A stretch of DNA of 8,558 nucleotides from Gemmatimonadales bacterium. GTDB lineage: Bacteria > Gemmatimonadota > Gemmatimonadetes > Palauibacterales > Palauibacteraceae. The notes under the pieces were generated by a model that ran no database searches, was not told the origin of the DNA, and saw only the letters and a program-made list of their open reading frames with translations. The translations under genes were made by a program, and so were the position numbers. Positions 5,798 through 8,558 of this stretch are shown piece after piece. Where the stretch lies: NCBI GenBank assembly GCA_030636765.1, contig DAOVWI010000086.1:1-8558 (forward strand). The letters run 5' to 3'. Position 1 is the first letter of the stretch. Every line of letters begins with the position of its first letter.

Positions 5798-7963
5798 CTA
5801 CCAGTCGAAGTCCTCGCTGAGCTCGGAGAGCGAATCGCCCCGGGCCCGCTGCCGGATGCCCCAGGGCAGGTGCAGGTCGCACTGCTCTACCGGCTCGGTT
5901 CCGGCGACATAGATTTCCGTATACAGCCGGTCGGCCGGACACCAGGAGGTCGCCAGGAGCCCGGTCGTGCGGTCGACCCGTCGCTCCACCAGGCCGTTCG
6001 GCCGCGTCCACGGCTCCGGCGGCGGCCGGTCTCGGTAGTAGGCGATGAGCACCTGGGCGCTCACCGGCGCCGAGTCCCTCCCTCCCGTCGCTCCGCGGTG
6101 AATCCGCACGGGGCGGTCGAAGCCGATCCAGGTGGTGGTCACGATCTCGGGCGTGAAGCCGACGAACCATGTGTTGGTGGCCTCGTTGGTCGTGCCGGTC
6201 TTGCCGGCCGCCGGCACCTCAGGCGGCAGCCCCAGGCGCCGAACGACGACGCCTGTCCCGCGGGGAGCGTCCACGACGTCCCGCAGCATCGCCGTCATCA
6301 CGTACGCCGTCTGCTCGTCGAGCACGCGTTCGCGCTCGATCCGGCTCTCCCAGATCGTCCGGCCGTCGCTGTCCTCGATCCGCACGATAGGGCGCGCGGC
6401 CACCCGGATCCCGAGGTTGGCGAACGTGCTGTACGCCTCCGCCACCTGAAGCGGGATCACGGACGCGGCTCCGATGGAGACGGAGGGCACGCGAGGGATG
6501 TCGGTCCGGATGCCGAGCCGCCGGGCCGTCTGCGCGACCGTCTCGAGGCCGACCCTCAGGCCGACCTTCACCGCCACCACGTTGATCGAGCGGAACAGGG
6601 CCTCGCGCAGCGTGATGGGCCCGATGAAGGTGTCGGTGAAGTTCTTCGGCGAGTAGATCTCGCCCGTGACGAGCGGTACCTGAACGGGCGTGTCGTAGAT
6701 GACCTCGGAGGCGGGGATGCCGCTCTCGATCGCCGCGGTATAGACGAACGGCTTGAAGACGGAGCCGGGCTGGCGCCTCGCCTGGGTCACACGGTCGAAC
6801 TCGGAGTCCCGGAAGTCGCGCCCGCCGACCATCGCGAGGACGTCGCCGGTCCTCACGTCGAGAGCCACGAAGCTCCCCTGCACGTAAGGCATCTCGGGGC
6901 CCCGGAGGCTGTCCTCCGGCCAGTCGCGCGTCTCCCGGTAAGTCGGAGCCGAGAAGCGCGGCTGCTTTTCCACCCAATCGAGCTGGGCGTGCAGCGCCGA
7001 GTCCGCTGCCGCCTGCAGGGCCGGGTCGAGCGCGGTGTAGACGCGGAAGCCCGCCTCGTACATCTCGGGGCCGTACCGCTCGTAGAGGATCCGGCGCACC
7101 CACTCCACGAAGTAGGCGGAGGTCTCCGATCGCCGGGCGCCTTCCCGGAGGAGGATCGGGAAGGCCTTCGCCAGCTCCGCCTCGCGCTCCGTGATCATGC
7201 CCTGGCCGGCCATCAGGTCGAGCACGAGGTTGCGCCGGGGCAGCGCGCGATCCGGGTGGCGAATGGGCGAGTAGCGGGCGGGCGCCCGCGGGAGGGCCGC
7301 CAGCAGCGCCGCTTCCGGGAGGGTGAGCTGAGATGCGTCCTTGTCAAAGTAGTGCTGGGCGGCGCTCTGCACCCCGTACACGCCGTCGAAGTTGATCTGG
7401 TTGATGTAGGCCTCGAGGATCTCCGTCTTCGTGTACGCATCCTCGAGCGAGAACGCGACCTTCATCTCCCGCAGCTTCCGCCGGACGGAGATCTCCCGCC
7501 GATCGACGGTCTGGGCGAACATGTTGCCGGCGAGCTGCTGCGTGATCGAGCTTCCCCCTGCGCGACCGTACCCGTGCAGAGCGAAGTCGAGCGTGGCTCG
7601 GAAGGTCCGCCACACGTCGATGCCGTCGTGATGCCAGAAGCGGCGATCCTCCACGGCCACGAAGGCGAGCGGCACGTGCGGCGGCAGGGTCTCGTACGCC
7701 ACCGGGATCCGCCGCTCGACGGCGAGCTCCGCGAGCAGGCTGCCGTCGCCCGCGTACACTCGCGTCGCCTCCTTCGCCTCGAAGGCGTAGATCTGCGCGA
7801 TCGAGGGGCAGTCGTCGCACAGGTGGCCCCAGGAGCCCCACGCCAGCCCGAGGCCGAAGGCGACGAGCCCGGCCGCGCCGGTGACGATCAGCCAACGGTC
7901 GCGCGCCGAAACCCGCGTCCAAAGCTCCCTCAGTCGCCCGCCCAGTCGCTTCAGTCGTTGCAC
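5798..7963 (-). CDS. Class A penicillin-binding protein (PBP1A-type)
   Basis: This bifunctional cell-wall synthase has 721 residues. The start is GTG at 7963, with GGAG (7978-7975) 11 nt upstream; the open frame continues upstream only as antisense of tyrS. A basic cytoplasmic tail is followed by a membrane anchor (about 24-47), then CDDC (49-52). The glycosyltransferase (GT51) domain spans about 75-260, with catalytic Glu106 in VAVEDRRFWHHDG, GGSSITQQLAGNMF (136-149) and the RRKLREMKVAFSLE motif (161-174). The transpeptidase domain has the active-site Ser401 in SVFK (401-404), SIN (459-461) and KTGTT (588-592). A short C-terminal region contains Cys675 and Cys695 in the WCP...EQCDLH pattern, common in this family. 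All catalytic motifs are intact. It ends 27 nt from the convergent phosphorylase gene. Whether it is closer to mrcA or pbpC-like lineages cannot be settled here. Confidence 0.96.
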   Translation of the reverse strand: MQRLKRLGGRLRELWTRVSARDRWLIVTGAAGLVAFGLGLAWGSWGHLCDDCPSIAQIYAFEAKEATRVYAGDGSLLAELAVERRIPVAYETLPPHVPLAFVAVEDRRFWHHDGIDVWRTFRATLDFALHGYGRAGGSSITQQLAGNMFAQTVDRREISVRRKLREMKVAFSLEDAYTKTEILEAYINQINFDGVYGVQSAAQHYFDKDASQLTLPEAALLAALPRAPARYSPIRHPDRALPRRNLVLDLMAGQGMITEREAELAKAFPILLREGARRSETSAYFVEWVRRILYERYGPEMYEAGFRVYTALDPALQAAADSALHAQLDWVEKQPRFSAPTYRETRDWPEDSLRGPEMPYVQGSFVALDVRTGDVLAMVGGRDFRDSEFDRVTQARRQPGSVFKPFVYTAAIESGIPASEVIYDTPVQVPLVTGEIYSPKNFTDTFIGPITLREALFRSINVVAVKVGLRVGLETVAQTARRLGIRTDIPRVPSVSIGAASVIPLQVAEAYSTFANLGIRVAARPIVRIEDSDGRTIWESRIERERVLDEQTAYVMTAMLRDVVDAPRGTGVVVRRLGLPPEVPAAGKTGTTNEATNTWFVGFTPEIVTTTWIGFDRPVRIHRGATGGRDSAPVSAQVLIAYYRDRPPPEPWTRPNGLVERRVDRTTGLLATSWCPADRLYTEIYVAGTEPVEQCDLHLPWGIRQRARGDSLSELSEDFDW

Positions 7964-8095
7964 TCTAGCGTTTACTCCGCCCCGCTCGCGGAGTTCATGG
8001 GCCGCAACGCCGGCCGCAACGCCGCCTTGCCCGCGGCCGGCATCGCGACAGCAGGCGGCTTGCCCGGGGAAGGCCCGGGGCCAAGCTTTGCGGCC
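7964..8095. promoter_or_regulatory. Divergent intergenic region between the PBP and tyrS genes
   Basis: Divergent promoters are expected in these 132 nt, but I see no convincing -10/-35 pair on either strand; the only AT-rich bit (GTTTACT, 7970-7976) lies next to the PBP ribosome binding site. The region is rich in short GC repeats: a tandem GGCCGCAACGCC and two GCCCGGGG copies (8062-8069, 8073-8080). I see no T-box specifier or antiterminator sequence, which a tyrS leader can carry in Firmicutes. Confidence 0.4.
8000..8023. repeat. 12-bp perfect tandem duplication
   Basis: GGCCGCAACGCC is present twice head to tail (8000-8011 and 8012-8023) between the PBP and tyrS genes. A related GC-rich stretch follows. 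Confidence 0.85.
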
Positions 8096-8558
8096 ATGAG
8101 GTCTCACGCCTTCCCCCCCGTCGACGAACAGCTCGCGAGGATCCGTGAGGGAGTGGCCGAGATCCTCCCGGAGGAGGAGCTCGTCGCCAAGCTGGCCCGC
8201 TCTCGGGAAACGGGCCGTCCCCTCGTCATCAAGCAGGGCTTCGATCCCACTCGGCCCGACCTGCACATCGGTCACGCTGTCTCGATTCACAAGCTTCGGA
8301 CGTTTCAAGAACTGGGACACGGGGTGGTCTTCGTGATCGGCGACTTCACGGCCAGGATCGGAGACCCATCCGGGCGAAGCGAGACCCGGCCGATGCTCAG
8401 CGAGGAGGAGATCGAGGAGAACCTGGTCACCTATGCGGATCAGTTCTCCCGAATCCTCGATCCCGAGCGGACCGAGCTGCGCCGCAACGGCGAATGGCTC
8501 GGCAAGCTCGACCTCGTTGACATCCTGCGGCTGACCTCTCACTACACCGTTGCCCGGA
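8096..8558 (+). CDS. tyrS: Tyrosyl-tRNA synthetase (3' truncated by window end)
   Basis: The enzyme charges tRNA-Tyr with tyrosine. The first 154 residues are in the window and match class I TyrRS: VIKQGFDPTRPDLHIGHAV (44-62) with the HIGH signature at 57-60, then VIGDFTARIGDPSGRSETRP (80-99). The form GDFT..IGDPSGR places it in the TyrZ-like (H. influenzae TyrS) clade rather than with E. coli or the main B. subtilis enzyme. The KMSKS loop and the anticodon-binding domain lie beyond the window. ATG at 8096 has no clear ribosome binding site; an in-frame TTG at 8060 is the only nearby alternative and would add 12 residues. The frame is open to the last base. Confidence 0.95.
   Translation, partial: MRSHAFPPVDEQLARIREGVAEILPEEELVAKLARSRETGRPLVIKQGFDPTRPDLHIGHAVSIHKLRTFQELGHGVVFVIGDFTARIGDPSGRSETRPMLSEEEIEENLVTYADQFSRILDPERTELRRNGEWLGKLDLVDILRLTSHYTVAR

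Noticed and set aside
7964..8095. T-box or other tRNA-sensing leader for tyrS
   Set aside because: There is no T-box consensus, no specifier loop and no terminator/antiterminator pair in the 132 nt.
7964..8542. N-terminal extension of the PBP reading frame to position 8542
   Set aside because: The extra 193 codons are antisense to tyrS, and the PBP has a good GTG start with ribosome binding site at 7963 directly before its basic tail and membrane anchor.

Overview
The window is high-GC bacterial chromosome with densely packed housekeeping genes. It shows no sign of a mobile island, phage, CRISPR array or defence locus. Long spurious open frames on the opposite strand are common, as expected at this GC content. 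The gene set points to a Gram-negative-type bacterium: YSC84/SYLF secreted protein, stand-alone V4R protein, RuvX-MltG-ThiE cluster, PBP1A with a membrane-proximal CxxC, and a TyrRS of the GDF..IGDPSGR type. Gemmatimonadota or a related lineage is my best guess, but it rests on protein style and was not tested by any search.

Layout. Positions 1-201 are the 3' end of a 23S rRNA gene, followed by a spacer without tRNA, a complete 5S rRNA (about 311-429) and a hairpin terminator (438-474). A secreted SYLF-domain protein with an acidic 11-residue tandem repeat follows on the + strand (552-1286). It converges on a minus-strand operon read from about 4000 down to 1352: V4R-domain protein, ruvX, mltG, thiE. 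All of its junctions overlap (CTGA, GTGA, then 23 nt). A divergent intergenic region (4000-4125) separates this operon from a + strand pair: a YtxH-like small membrane protein (4126-4431) and pyrimidine-nucleoside phosphorylase (4439-5770). The phosphorylase converges on a class A penicillin-binding protein (7963 down to 5798). That gene diverges from a tyrosyl-tRNA synthetase cut off by the window end (8096-8558).

How the genes fit together. Two products act on peptidoglycan: PBP1A polymerises and crosslinks glycan strands, and MltG cleaves nascent strands. They lie in separate transcription units. RuvX (rRNA maturation or Holliday junction role), ThiE (thiamine), Pdp (nucleoside salvage) and TyrS (translation) are core metabolism or information genes.

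I found no convincing new multi-gene system. The points most worth a second look are: two genes (ruvX and the phosphorylase) with no ATG, GTG or TTG at the position homology demands and an apparent CTG start; a V4R sensor-like protein at the head of the ruvX-mltG-thiE operon; an MltG that looks like a lipoprotein; and a CxxC next to the membrane anchor of PBP1A.
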